Positions 24,504-35,600 are shown, counted from the first letter of the stretch. The stretch is DNA of 64,000 nucleotides from Magicicada septendecula (GCA_034769895.1 CM068373.1:439623080-439687079), one strand, 5' to 3'. Numbers and translations are program-made. The notes: generated from the letters alone by a model not told the origin.

Positions 24504-25877
24504 AAACCTCTTTCAAACTTAAGTACTGTGGAACTGTTTTTGTAGTTCAGTAATTCCAATTTTACGTTTGTAAAAGTATGAAGTGTTACTCAGTAATTGT
24601 TTATTAATTTAATATTATTTTTATCTGTAAGGTATAATCCAGACATTCGTTTAGTGTACTTAGGCAGAGAACAGTTGGCATACAAATAACAATGCACAAA
24701 TCAAGTAAAATATAAATTATTTATTTTTCTTCGAGAACATAAAAAAGATCATGAACAAACTTATTCCGCCTTAAGGCGTAAAATTGATTTCCAATAATTA
24801 TTACAAAATATGAATACGTATATAAAAAGGTTATGCAAACTCAACACTTCTGGTTAGGCCTATATGCATATTTTTCACACACATAATCATACACATTTAC
24901 ATACTTTTAGGTTTTTTGTTGAGCTCAACTTTAAAATTTAAGTAAAAGCCAGTATTTAATTATTTTTTGAAATGTCTACTTTCCTGTTGATGCGTAGAAG
25001 TTCGCCACCTGGGGCGTCTCCCGTTGTGTACACTGTCCGTTGTTTGCACTTTTATATCTTACGGCCGAACTGTCAATTTATTTTATTTATCACTGGTTAA
25101 TACATTATTTATACTTTTTGTAAAGTCTAAAACTGGTTGAAATCTCACATTGTTCAATTTACGTCTTATGCTGTTTATGCAGGCGCCCGCGATTGCTGCT
25201 GCAGACAGCAAAAGATGGTAGTCGACTGGCGTTCAGTGTTACAAATTTTCGTTTGTTGCGTCTTCAAACTGCTTCACCCCGCTCCCCACTATTCGTCTCG
25301 TCCTCAGCATTGAAGAGTTTCGCTGATCCTAACATCACCTTTTTAACTTCGCCACGAAATGTTTTTCATCAACAAAATACTTGATGTGTTGGTCACTGGC
25401 TAAAAATAGACTTTCGAAATAATTTCATAACCATATATGGCCATGGAAATTATTTACTGGCTATCGCGTCACCTCAAAGGGGCCTCATCTTTGCATGTTA
25501 TAGAATTTATAAAATTACACAATAATATTTAGGTAAATTTAGACCCATTACAAGTACTAAAGATTTTTATTTTGAATTAAATATAAATAATTCAGAATTG
25601 TTTCTAGTTTATAATTTTAAAATAAATTTAATCTACATAAATTAAAAACATAATGCAAGTAACAAATATATCAAAAATTGGACATGAGTGTTTTCAAAGT
25701 AATTAGTACATGTAGTACTATGTTACACATACTAAGTAACATCGATGGCATTAAGTAACATAATAGGTAAAGTTAAAATGTAAATTGATTTTCACCAAGA
25801 ACATCATAAACGTGCAAGTTTTGTTGTAAAGTGACAGTACGTGTTAAGAGAGACACTGTTATCATGTACTCTCCTTA
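24504..25877. other. unassigned DNA with a small GC-richer patch
   Basis: Around 25000-25080 and 25175-25330 the CpG and GC content is clearly above background (for example GGCGCCCGCGATTGCTGC). The open frame there (25193-25384) has no known domain. It could be a promoter or first exon, but no splice donor or core promoter stands out. Confidence 0.35.
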
Positions 25878-26676
25878 GGGGACGTCCGTTAATTACGTGG
25901 TTTTTTTTTAAAATTTGGACCCCCTCCCCCCCTTGGTGAGATTTGGTGACATGTGGTGGGACCCCCTCCTCCTCCTCACGTGAGGTTTGATATATTGATA
26001 TAACCTTTTATTGATATATTATATTCATTAAATGTCATTGAACCTTTACTTACTTTGCAGATGAAAGACAACATTGTTTGTACCTTCCTTTGAACCGTAT
26101 GATTACGTAGAATTTCAATCTCTTGATTTATATGATCACTAAGAGAATTCTTGTCGGTGAACTTCAGCTTAGCTTCCTTCCACAAACGATTAACTTCTTG
26201 CTGGCATGTTTGTTTCGACTTGTCTGCATGCCGCTTAACATATGCATTGTAAACGTTTTGATACAAATTCATGTTGAACACGATAACATCGGCTTTATAC
26301 GCGTTGCAGAATATCACGACTGACTCACTGACTGACACGCAGTAATTTCGACCGGCGCGGCAGGGAACTCCCCGAATGAAATCTGACACTTGTCTCTTTG
26401 TTTCAAATCGGGGAATCCCGGGCATGCACACGTGTATTAAGCATTCAGTTCAGTTCAGAGAGGCCATAAAGATTGGTGGGCACTTTAATATTGTCTATGC
26501 TCGGGATTAATTTTATAAAACAAAATGTTATCCGTTATTTATAATAATGTATATTCTCTGAATTAAAAAGTTGACGTGAGATTTTCATTGGCCCCCCTCC
26601 CTTTAAATGAGATTTGGTGAGATTTTGCCGGACCCCTCCCCCCCATTTTGATCTCACGTAATTAATGGACGTCCCC
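25878..26676. mobile_element. 799-bp TIR transposon, TTA target duplication
   Basis: Ends are GGGGACGTCCGTTAATTACG on the left and the inverse of GGGGACGTCCATTAATTACG on the right: 22-bp TIRs with one mismatch. TTA is duplicated at 25875-25877 and 26677-26679. Subterminal GAGATTTGGTGA copies occur near both ends with C-rich runs. A 3-bp TTA duplication is typical of PIF/Harbinger, but the TIR sequence alone does not prove the superfamily. Confidence 0.85.
25976..26431 (-). CDS. 151-aa protein of unknown function inside the TIR element
   Basis: An unbroken frame fills most of the element interior, starting MCMPGIPRFETKRQVSDF and ending NISNLT. The middle (about residues 55-120) is charged and predicted helical: YQNVYNAYVKRHADKSKQ, then EVNRLWKEAKLKFTDK, then HINQEIEILRNH. 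The LW…K spacing resembles the N-terminal DNA-binding or dimerisation regions seen in some transposon proteins, but I recognise no family. No DDE triad is present, so the element would be non-autonomous. The intact frame suggests youth or recent function. Confidence 0.4.
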   Translation of the reverse strand: MCMPGIPRFETKRQVSDFIRGVPCRAGRNYCVSVSESVVIFCNAYKADVIVFNMNLYQNVYNAYVKRHADKSKQTCQQEVNRLWKEAKLKFTDKNSLSDHINQEIEILRNHTVQRKVQTMLSFICKVSKGSMTFNEYNISIKGYINISNLT

Positions 26677-26835
26677 TTACTAAACTATTTTTTAAGTGGC
26701 AGTAATTCGTACATTGCAACAGTGCTGCTTACTGTTCAGGGTCTGTACATAAAACCTATTCTATTGATGTCAGGTTTATAATAAAATCAGTTATTTGAAA
26801 TATTTCTCTTAAACATACCAGCATAAAAACAATTA

Positions 26836-27457
26836 GGCTAGGTGGCCACCAGATGCGGAGTGAAGCGGAGCGGAGCATAGTGGAGTTGAGCTGAGTCACT
26901 TAAGGTGCGGCAATAGAAAGCGGAGTGTAGTTGAGTTGTGTTTATAAACTCGACGATGTCAGACTAGCTAAATTTCAAACAGCACTGAATTTCACACTCT
27001 TTTTGATGATTTGACCGCTGATCAATTAAAAAATTATTTAATATGTCACGCAACCAGTTTAACGAACTTCTCGATATTATTCATAATGATATAACAGCAT
27101 GTGATACTAATTATCAGAAGGCGATAGGACCAAAAGGGAAGTTAGCAATTTGTTTAAGGTAGTTTTTATTTATATATTAATTACAATTGAAATTTACAGA
27201 AATCAATGATTAAGTTACAAAAACTGTTGACCAAGAATCACTGTCCTATGGTTGTCAGTGGGAAGTTGGTGTGGTGGAGGAAGCGGAGTCAGCTTCCCAA
27301 CGGACCTCGGCCAAGGCAAAGCTGAGCGGAGTTGACTCGAGCGACGTCGCTTCACTCCACTCCACTCAGCTCCGCTTTCGGTGGCCGCCCTTTCATGAAA
27401 CAACATTGTTTCGATTTTACAAGCTCAGTCCACTCCGCTTCTGGTGGCCGCCCGGCC
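26836..27457 (+). mobile_element. PIF/Harbinger deletion derivative (MITE), TTA duplication
   Basis: Left end GGCTAGGTGGCCACCAGATG and right end the inverse of GGCCGGGCGGCCACCAGAAG, TIRs of about 27 bp with a few mismatches, flanked by TTA at 26833-26835 and 27458-27460. A second copy of the right terminal sequence (CGCTTTCGGTGGCCGCCC) lies at 27374-27391. The interior still holds the start of a Harbinger nuclease gene. Confidence 0.8.
27043..27162 (+). pseudogene. N-terminus of a Harbinger nuclease
   Basis: MSRNQFNELLDIIHNDI, then ACDTNYQKAIGPKGKLAICLR, followed by TAG. The pattern MSxxxFxxLLxxIxxxI…DTNxRxAIxPxxxLAxxLR is the start of PIF/Harbinger DDE nucleases. Everything C-terminal has been deleted in this MITE. 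Confidence 0.65.
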
Positions 27458-27460
27458 TTA

Positions 27461-30400
27461 TGGAAGTAACTTTGTAAACAGTCTCTGATACAATTAATTT
27501 ATCTGATCCACAACAATAATGCCTTACTCCTTAACAATACATCGTTGTTGCTTTACAAGATTAACAATTGTGTTCACACACCTATTAACGCCTACCGACT
27601 TGTCACCATGTCCTCAGTAAAACAACCTATTTTCAACTACCACCTTTCTGGTTATTTCTTATATATTTAAATATTTTTTAATAAGTAAATTTATTTACAA
27701 AATTTTATCAAGTGCCAAGCAAGATCACATTACATATTATATCCAAACTCTCCATTTGATAAAAATATCAAGCATTACAAAATACAATGACTGAGTTGTA
27801 ATGATATATCTTGAAAACATAATACATCAAGTTAGAAACTTCCTAAATGAATAGAAATAACATTCACTCGATTCTCATACAAAAACTTTCCCTACCAGCT
27901 AACTTTTCACATTGTAATTAAAAATGAAAATCATGATCAAAAGTAACTTAATTTTTTTTACTTGTTTGAAGAGTAAATAATATTGCATCACCTTATTGAT
28001 ATACTATATGAAACTACAAACTGAAGTAAAAATGATCTATTTATGTTGATTGAACAACGGAAGTACGACTAGTTATGTTCTATTGTTCAGTTACGTTACT
28101 GAAATTGAACAGTACACAGTTTATAGCTTAAAGCCTTGTTTATGGTCAAAATAATTAAACAATTCTTGAAACAGTGTAGAATAACAATTTGACACTATAA
28201 AATTTAAGTATTATAATGTTCTAACTTTAATTTTTTGATGACTAAAATTTTCAAGTTGCGTATCAGTTTTAAGTTGACTGTACAAACATCAAGCAGTGTT
28301 GTAGAACGTACTGTACTGTATAGTAGTGCCAACGCTGCTACGATTTCCCTCTTTGCAAAAATGTTAATGTAGCAAGGTAGTACTTGCCTGTAATTATCTG
28401 ACAAATTGTAGCAACTTGAACATTTTAAAGTGGTTCACTACTTCTAGTAAACACAACAGCGATATGAATTTCATTCTCTCCAATCTCCTTCCAATAACTG
28501 TTGGAATACTACTAATAATAATAATAAGGAAGAAGCCCCCCGATACTACATTACTTACATTTTCAGAAGATTCCAAAAAAACCAAAAGCCCTTGGGACAC
28601 CACCACATTTTGACAGGCAGAATGTGTAAAGTGTAATACTGTCTCCGTGAAAACAATTTAAAAATGAAACTTTCCCTTACCAGAATGTACCAGTCCGTAA
28701 GACGAACTCGTTGAGCTCAGATTAGGTTAAATGAGGTGACTTCAAAATAACTTAACTCATACTCATTATTATTCACACAAATGTATTCATTGATATTATT
28801 AATATAAAACATTCCACAAATAGTAATAAGTTGTTTTGTAAAAGATATTGTCCTGTATAAGGTAATCTATTAGAACAGTTACCTTATGTGGTGCAATCAC
28901 CTTCTACATGCAAGAATTTTGAAATAAAAAACATTACTGTATTATAATTACCACATTAACATAAACATTAATGTTATATTAAACTGACTCAATACAAATA
29001 TTATATTAAAATATATTATATCAATACAAATCAGTACCATTTCTTTATGCTCACTCTCTCTCTCACGCCCTTTATGTTGCATACACCCTATAATACCCCC
29101 GATTATTGTTTATTTCATATTTTTTATTCTATTTAGCCAAAATTTCCCACTTTGGTTACTCATATGTTAATTGTCCAACGATTGTGTTGTATTGTTCTTC
29201 ATGAGGTCCTTTGTTCCCTCACACACAACACGAGGTCAGTACTACGCACTAAGTTTACTTTCTTCTTTTGCTACACCTTTTAATATGTAACCTGTTTAAA
29301 ATACAATTATGTTACCTAATTAGATCAACGAAACTTTATTTGTCGATCACTGCTGTTCTTTTTTTATTAATACAACAACGAAAACTTTCACTCCACCTGC
29401 AGGCACCGAATCGCTATACTTTGTAACGTGAATACTGTTCCAAAGTTACACGGCGACTGACTCACACACTAGGCTTAATGCCGCACAAAACCGCTGCACT
29501 AAACTGTTTTTTTCCAGATCTTTCCAGGTGTGACATTGTTTGCCAGATGAAATACTCCTTGACCTTGTAAAACTTATACTTGAGTATCACAAATCTCTTC
29601 TAAGGTCAAGGTCACGTACACAGTTCGATGCTGTCTCACACCCATGAAAATTCCACTGAAACATACTATTACACTGTCTTGCATTGCTAAGTCCACACTA
29701 TATGGTATTATTACCATCCGCATTTGTGTCACATGAAACTGGATATTTTGACATATACTCCATGAGCTTCTTGTCATCTGATGGTAAAACAGGGATATTA
29801 ACATGCTGCCAAACCGTTACTAACATGGCCTGGCAGTGTCACTAAGGCAAGGGCAGCAATGTACCCCTACTAAAATTGAGTGGAGAAATAGCGATCAATC
29901 GTTCACCACCACTGAAGTACACATGGCCTTGGCATCGGTATCAAAATTATACCTTTAATATCTTTACACTTGTTACTTGCTTTTTCTAGTTCCTCTTTTT
30001 AAGACTAAATAGTCAAGACTAAACGAAATAAAAAACCTCAAGTTAAGGCTAAATATAACAATAAAAACTAAAACTTTCATTTCTCAAAGGTGCTTTTTCT
30101 ATTTCAGGCAAATCTGAAGCTATACGGTTTGGAAATAAATGATTCAGCAGTGGTTTGTAAATAAACTACCAACGTCTTAACATGAAATAATTTATTTATA
30201 AATTACAAACTTTCACTTTTTTCTCTTTGTTTAACTTAAATGGTTCAATAAGTAAAGATCACTAGAAATGAAGCTCACAATAGTGCAGCTTTAGTCTCTA
30301 TGTCTACCAGTTCATATACAACCACATGACAAAAACAAGTGATTAAATTTTTTAGGTACAATTATTCTAAATGTTTTACTGGAAAATTAATTAAAACACA

Positions 30401-30668
30401 ATCAATTTAATCCAGTAATCTACAAAACTGATTAATTTTAATACATAATAATTTAATATACAAAAACGTTTACCGATGCACTTATACACAATATGTATAT
30501 AATACAAATTTAATTAGAGTTATCAAATGCTTTGTTAGACAAATCCTAGTTGACTTTATCCATGGAACTGATTTCTGTACACACTGATTTCGATATATTA
30601 TATGTATAAATATTTTAAAAACTCCATTATTAAAAAATTCATTATTAAAATTTTATTAGTAACATCTC
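27461..30668. other. unassigned AT-rich DNA
   Basis: No gene is supported. At 29560-29810 the minus strand has two competing frames, one reading PSDDKKLMEYMSKYPVSCDT before a stop. This looks protein-like, but no splice sites fit it to the neighbouring gene and I do not recognise it. An uninterrupted plus frame at 28416-28613 is also unassigned. Confidence 0.35.
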
Positions 30669-30674
30669 TTTATT
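30669..30674 (-). terminator. candidate poly(A) signal
   Basis: AATAAA on the minus strand about 390 nt downstream of the stop codon at 31065. AT-rich DNA contains such hexamers by chance, so this is only a candidate. Confidence 0.3.
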
Positions 30675-31064
30675 TAAAACAAAAAGACTACTGTTGAAAG
30701 TTATTAACAGACAACAAAAAACATTTACACTAAAGACAAACATGTTGTTCATTTTGTATCTTCTTGCTTACTATGCATATACACGTTTCATTCACAATCA
30801 ATTTAAAAATATTCTGGTACTACAAAACATAATCAAAATAATAATTAAAAGTAAAGTATACTCGAACAGCACTCAACGGTATCATATACACACATTTTGA
30901 AAATACTAAATATAAATATTGGTTACAAATATTAAATATCAATATATCTAAATTTTACGCATATTAAAAATAGGTTATCATATCTTTAATAGTTCTGGTA
31001 TCAACTTGACGAAAAGCTAGTTGTGGATGGTACTGATACATATATGTAGTCTTCATGTGTCTTC

Positions 31065-31138
31065 TTACACTCCAAACGCCTGTCGAAGATGAAGCTTGGC
31101 CCGAGCATCGTTTAATTTTTCAACCAATTCACAGACAA
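31065..31138 (-). CDS. terminal exon of a host gene (helical protein)
   Basis: The acceptor CCTTCTTTTTCAG lies at 31139-31151, then 74 nt to the stop TAA at 31065-31067. The exon enters in phase 1: the first two bases complete a Val codon begun in the exon at 61112. The peptide reads VCELVEKLNDARAKLHLRQA and ends FGV. Composition is clearly coding compared with the flanks. With the exons at 61112-61282 and 61929-62023 it forms one continuous C-terminus of 112 residues. The helix-rich pattern (LDDxxxIxLxxxFQ; LxxALTHLERFxV) suggests a HEAT/ARM-like or other all-helical protein. I cannot name it. Confidence 0.65.
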
Positions 31139-32286
31139 CTGAAAAAGAAGGTTTTACATAAACATCAATTATTTTTTAAGCAATTCAACGAGATTAACTA
31201 ATCGTGCAAACACACAATGGTTTTAAACAATTATTATTTTTATTATTTCACCACTACAAAAATTTAATGACTATTTAACTGAGGCAAGCATTTCAAAAAA
31301 CCATTTTGGTAAAATACCAAGTTGCAATTAAAATGTGCAAACTCCAGAATTTGATTCATACAAACAATTTAAAAAAATCAACTGTGTATAGCACAAATAT
31401 ATGTGGAACCAAAATTAATTAAGGAAATTAACTTTTTGACCTTAATTTTTACCAAATATTTGCTAATATCTATTATTGTGGTATATCAAGTAGAAACTTT
31501 TCATAATATTTGTTGACAATCTGAAGTGTAGTGTATCCCACTCTAATCTTTAGGAATAAACATGTCATATCCATTGAATGTGTCCACGACTGCTTCCTCT
31601 ATGTTAAGTCTTCTGTCTGTTATAACACCTTTCTTGGCAGAAATTGCCAGTGTTATGATTCTGTACTCCTTTGATGCAGTTCCCATGAACAAATAGACTG
31701 ATTTACAATGGAGTTGTTCTTGCAGTTTTCTCATTCATGAAATTCATCTACACCCTAACAATCTTCTGCCTTCTCCTCTTCCACTTTCTTTTCTGAATAC
31801 TAAATGAATAATTTTCTTTGTTAAAAATACATAAGAATCACTACGCAACACTCTTGCCTTCAATATATATCCAAAATACCACTACAATACAAATCACACA
31901 TTATATATAAAAAGCAACACCAAAAAATATATCAAACACCTATATCAAATTTATATAATTAACTAACCTTATAACTGTGCATAACTAACAAAAAACTACA
32001 CTCTTAATTACTATTAAAAATCATAACCATTATTCTTTATATTACACTTATAAATTATGCTATAATCCTTAAAATCTTATGATTGCATTTTTTCCTCATA
32101 CTTTTTCTATCTTCAATTGCCATGTTTATACATTGACACTTAATACTTCATTCTACTTCTTCTTTAGTTTCCTATAGCCAACACCTCCCGGGTCATACCT
32201 TACCCTAGTCTGTCTTCACTTATTCAGCACATACTTCAAACCATTTCGATTGTCCTATATTTTCTCTCCCACACGTTCTACATGAA
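31139..32286. other. intron sequence with one unexplained frame
   Basis: Part of the last intron of the minus-strand gene. Apart from the frame at 31543-31734, described separately, I see AT-rich non-coding DNA. Confidence 0.5.
31543..31734 (-). CDS. unidentified frame, possible alternative terminal exon
   Basis: Minus-strand frame reading VYLFMGTASKEYRIITLAIS, then KKGVITDRRLNIEEAVVDTF and ending FIPKD. Its composition and alternating hydrophobic pattern look like real protein (mixed strand and helix). An AG just before TCTATTTG would give phase 1, compatible with the donor at 61112, so it could be an alternative last exon. The pyrimidine tract before that AG is poor. It may instead be a fragment of a transposon gene. 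Family unknown. Confidence 0.3.
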   Translation of the reverse strand: MRKLQEQLHCKSVYLFMGTASKEYRIITLAISAKKGVITDRRLNIEEAVVDTFNGYDMFIPKD

Positions 32287-32290
32287 GTTG
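32287..32290. repeat. target-site duplication GTTG, left copy
   Basis: The same four bases follow the 3' LTR at 57067-57070. A 4-bp duplication next to TG…CA termini marks LTR-retroelement integration. Confidence 0.85.
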
Positions 32291-33483
32291 TGTGACGGTA
32301 CCAAACGTCCGTCTTAGAAATTATGGTACCAGGAAATATTTTATTGTAAATTTATGGTATTTTCAAATATAAAAACATGGTTAGGGCAAATCTCTCAATA
32401 ATTAACAACACGATGCAGTTTCATCAGTGTGGATCGGTTCCAAGGTCACGGCCTACGTGCGTTCGGCCGCATACAGTATAGTATACAAAACCAATTGAAA
32501 AAACAATGATCAGACGGAGAAAACTAGTAAAAACGTCATGAGTGTGATGCAAAACAACGGCATCAGACGGATGAAACAAAAGACGGTGACGACATGATAC
32601 ACACACACATACGTAGAAATTGCGTATGGTCAGTCCCCAGTCTTCATACACCAGTGAGAGCGTATACACGTTCAATTGTTGGCTGGCAAGTTAACGCAAG
32701 CAGAAGTGCTTTAAAATTAAAAAAAAAAAATGTAATAAAAAAATGTAATTAAACCAGTGAACAGTTAAACAATGAAGTAAATTAAATTCAGTGCACTCAG
32801 AAACAGACAAACTGTAAGTTAGGCCGAACATCTGCCACCAAGTATGGAAATCGCCTGAGGAGCCACAATTACCACGACATTGCAGGGAAGTTCAAAATTC
32901 AAAATTATAGTAATCATGAATGAGCTCAAAAAATTTTAATTAATTAACCATGTACCAATAATCGATGTATGATATGTAAAAATGAGCGCGTGAATGTGAA
33001 GGAATGCCGGCATCTAAACCATATTCTGAGGTGTTGGTTTGTGTTTGTGTTTTCAACATAAGTAAACGTAGTAAGTAAATTTAAAGTTAACACTGCAGTT
33101 TAATAAAATGATCTTGTATGAAGGTAATACAAGAGATAATTTAATATTAAAATGAGATGTGGATATGCTTAGAAGGCGGAAGTAGTAGCGACGCCATTTT
33201 GTTAAATTATTATGTAGAGGAGGTGACTCCATATTGTTTATTGAAAAGTGACAACTGCAAATTTGAATAAACCACAAGTCTGATTATTTCAATGCCGTTT
33301 AAATTATTATTTCAAAAACCCGACTTACTCTGCCTTTCGTTTAACGAAGCCCTGGACCCGATTGATAAAATTAGTGTTGGTGGTAAACCCACGTGTTCAT
33401 ACCGGATGTACGGTAAGTACAATGCTAATTACGATTATTAAAATAAATAATAACGTAAAATTATAAAAAGGAGAATATTAACA
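32291..33483 (+). repeat. 5' LTR of the outer element
   Basis: Begins TGTGACGGTACCAAACG and ends ATATTAACA. It holds a GT-AG type donor (GTAAGT at 33413) and the motif GACGCCATTTTG (33190-33201), whose reverse, CAAAATGGCGTC, resembles a YY1/Pleiohomeotic site. The first 11 bases, TGTGAYGGTAC, are shared with the LTRs of the nested family, but the rest is largely different. Confidence 0.92.
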
Positions 33484-33485
33484 AA

Positions 33486-33504
33486 TGCCGCCCTGAACTG
33501 GGAC
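33486..33504 (+). other. primer-binding site of the outer element
   Basis: TGCCGCCCTGAACTGGGAC starts 2 nt after the LTR. From known tRNA sequences, the complement of the tRNA-Lys(UUU) 3' end is TGGCGCCCGAACAGGGAC. The match is 16 of 18 with a one-base insertion. Lys priming is therefore likely. Confidence 0.65.
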
Positions 33505-33757
33505 TTTATATAAGAACTTATTTTATATAAATGAACCAGAGTGCAGAGATAGAGGGGGCACCGAAATAATACAGCATAACACATAATAGGTTATAGCAAT
33601 GATTGTAGGTTATGTGTTGTTGCATTAGATAGAAATAGAGCTGTTATATTCCCTAAAGATAGTTAAACAAGAGTTTTGTTTCTTTTTCTCAATATGGCAA
33701 ACCAGAATGAAAACGTCAGCATCACTGACAACCAAAATAGTATAACAGTCACAAATT

Positions 33758-34048
33758 ATGAGTAACGAAATCGTTCACTCAACGCCAGTGCCGACAAAAA
33801 GAGCTGACGACAATGATATAGTAAAAATAATGCAAACACTTTTCGAAATACAGAATAACAAATTTGACGAGAAATTTAACGAACTGAAAGAGCAAAAGAG
33901 CGATTTAAAAAATGATATCAATGAAATCAAAAAACAAAATTTTAACTTTAATAAAAGAATCGACAAAATGCATGCACGTTTAGATGAAATGGAGTTAGAG
34001 AATAATAGAGAAATAGATAAAGTGAATGAAACAAAGACGACAAGGTAA
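33758..34048 (+). CDS. coiled-coil Gag-like protein, N-terminal part (outer element)
   Basis: 96 codons, MSNEIVHSTPVPTKRADD and onward. Residues about 25-85 form a long charged heptad region (NNKFDEKFNELKEQKSDLK…). Homologous to the N-terminus of the nested family's ORF1, which shares FDEKFxxLxxxxxE. Gag proteins of many insect Gypsy-type elements begin with such coiled coils. The frame ends in the TAA of CAAGGTAAGT, that is, inside a perfect splice donor (GTAAGT at 34045). In the nested copies the same place reads AAGGTGAGT and stays open. Translation could therefore stop here or continue after splicing. Function is inferred, and no nucleic-acid-binding motif is visible. Confidence 0.55.
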   Translation: MSNEIVHSTPVPTKRADDNDIVKIMQTLFEIQNNKFDEKFNELKEQKSDLKNDINEIKKQNFNFNKRIDKMHARLDEMELENNREIDKVNETKTTR

Positions 34049-34213
34049 GTAGTGGGGAGAATTATAATAATAAAAATAAAAATATGGTGTTAGAAAATAA
34101 TGGTGAGAATATTGGTAGTGATAATGAGATTTTAATGGGAGTAGAATATGATAATGATGGAATGTTAGTGTGTGATGAGTTAAAAGTGGGGAGAAAATAT
34201 ACTTGTAAAAGGG

Positions 34214-34822
34214 TTGCAGGGGGTAAATTTTTCCCGTGCTGGTGAAGTAAGGGCTTCACATGTGTTTAGGAAGGACGAGAGTTCCTTCAGAGTATATTTG
34301 GAAGACAAAAGGTCTACAAATAAATTTCCCTGGGTTTTTTGTGCACTTCATAGGTGGTGCAGTACATATGAGTTAGAGTCCCCTGCATATTTTGAGAGTG
34401 AGATATATATTGAGAGAGAGAGTTATTGTGAGAGATATTGTGAGAGAAAGAGGGAGATAGAGATTTTTAAAGTAAACAGAACATGGGAAGAATTTATAGA
34501 AAGGTTACGTGGACAGAGAAGTAATAATAATAATGAGTACTTACCTTATAGTGAAACTGAGGTAGTAGGAGATGATGATGAAAATAATGACTTTGTAACT
34601 TACCCGATTGTGACTAATCATACTGAAGGTGACAGGACCATACCGAATGTTGACAAGTTTTATGATATAGTAATGTGGAGTAATCCTGCAGAGTATTACT
34701 ATGGTATAATGGATAAAACAGATTTAAATAGTTATTATATTACAAAAGATGATATAATGTACTTAATTAAAAATGAGTTGTGTGTACATAAGATAAGATT
34801 ATTATTTGATGATGGTGGATAA
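34214..34822 (+). CDS. C-terminal domain of the Gag-like protein (outer element)
   Basis: Long open frame of about 200 codons. I find no ATG start nearby, so it is probably the frame-shifted continuation of the coiled-coil frame rather than a separate gene. Landmarks: GVNFSRAGEVRASHVFRKDE, RSTNKFPWVFCALHRWCSTY, an Arg/Glu-rich charged stretch (CERYCERKREIEIF), an acidic middle, and the end RLLFDDGG. The nested family has the same order (RSTNKVPWCFCVPHKWCS … IRMLFNDGG). The pattern RSTNKxPWxFCxxHxWCS is strongly conserved. It does not fit the CCHC Gag knuckle (CX2CX4HX4C). No known family is recognised. The first part overlaps a conserved RNA hairpin module at 34242-34315. Confidence 0.5.
   Translation: MQGVNFSRAGEVRASHVFRKDESSFRVYLEDKRSTNKFPWVFCALHRWCSTYELESPAYFESEIYIERESYCERYCERKREIEIFKVNRTWEEFIERLRGQRSNNNNEYLPYSETEVVGDDDENNDFVTYPIVTNHTEGDRTIPNVDKFYDIVMWSNPAEYYYGIMDKTDLNSYYITKDDIMYLIKNELCVHKIRLLFDDGG
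34242..34315 (+). promoter_or_regulatory. three-hairpin RNA module (outer element)
   Basis: Hairpin 1 is GTGAAG/CTTCAC (34242-34259), hairpin 2 is GAAGGA/TCCTTC around CGAGAGT (34270-34288), and hairpin 3 is AGAC/GTCT (34303-34315). Spacers are 10 and 14 nt. The nested family has the same three hairpins at the same spacing, with a compensatory pair change in hairpin 2 (G-C here, T-A there). Likely a cis-acting RNA signal such as packaging or dimerisation, by inference. Confidence 0.55.
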
Positions 34823-35596
34823 ATATTTTATTGTGTTATGAACATTAAATTATGTGATAGTGTGGTTTCAAGATGGACTGTTTTATGAACTGATTTATAG
34901 TCAATGATTACATGATAATTTGGATTGTATATTTTTGTGTGTTGATGTCCAGGTATTGATGTACTTTTGATGTTGTGTATTATATGTATTTTTATGTAAA
35001 CCATGTAGGTAATAGAAATGGCTTTAATAATACGTATAATGTTTATTTTGTTCTCAGAGGAAAGTAACTGTAGAATTTTAAATAATTGAAGAATAATTAA
35101 TTGTTATGATGAATTTAAATAATTATGAGATCTAGATTCTAATGATTAGTAAATGAGTAAACATAAATATGTTCAGATATTGAGTTGTATTATTATTGTA
35201 AGGTAGGTAAGTGATGAATTTTCTAGTGTTATATTAAAGTGAAATGTTGTAAAGAGGTTTGGGTGATAATGATAAATAAGGCATATGAATTAGTCAGAAC
35301 TAACTTTATTGGGAGTTAGAGAGAATAAGAAGTTGAGATACAGATAATATACAAAGAGGGTGTTAGATATTTTAGGGACACAGTAGTTAGTGATTATATG
35401 TAGAGAAGATGAGTAATATGTAATTAAAAGGTAAATAGTTGATGGTGACATTTTGTAGTAAGGGTAGTGGTGTAGGGAGTCAGAAACGACAGGCGATATG
35501 GCGGGAGGAATAGATTTAAAGAGGGTTACCTGAAAGGGTCAGGAACCGATAAGGGAATGAGTTAGTAGAGTTCGAGTACACACATCCTAGTACAAA
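34823..35596 (+). other. outer element, non-coding internal DNA left of the insertion
   Basis: Purine-rich, C-poor plus strand without long frames. It is homologous in several blocks to the nested family (for example TTAGGGACACAGTAGTTAGT at about 35371 and at 38609). The nested element inserted after GAGG at 35597-35600. Confidence 0.7.
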
Positions 35597-35600
35597 GAGG
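35597..35600. repeat. target-site duplication GAGG, left copy
   Basis: GAGG precedes the first inner LTR and recurs at 54656-54659 right after the last inner LTR. A single 4-bp duplication therefore brackets the entire 19-kb array. Confidence 0.88.

Noticed and set aside
29574..29804. Exon of a second minus-strand gene
   Set aside because: A protein-like peptide is visible in one frame, but no consistent acceptor/donor pair or phase link to other exons was found.
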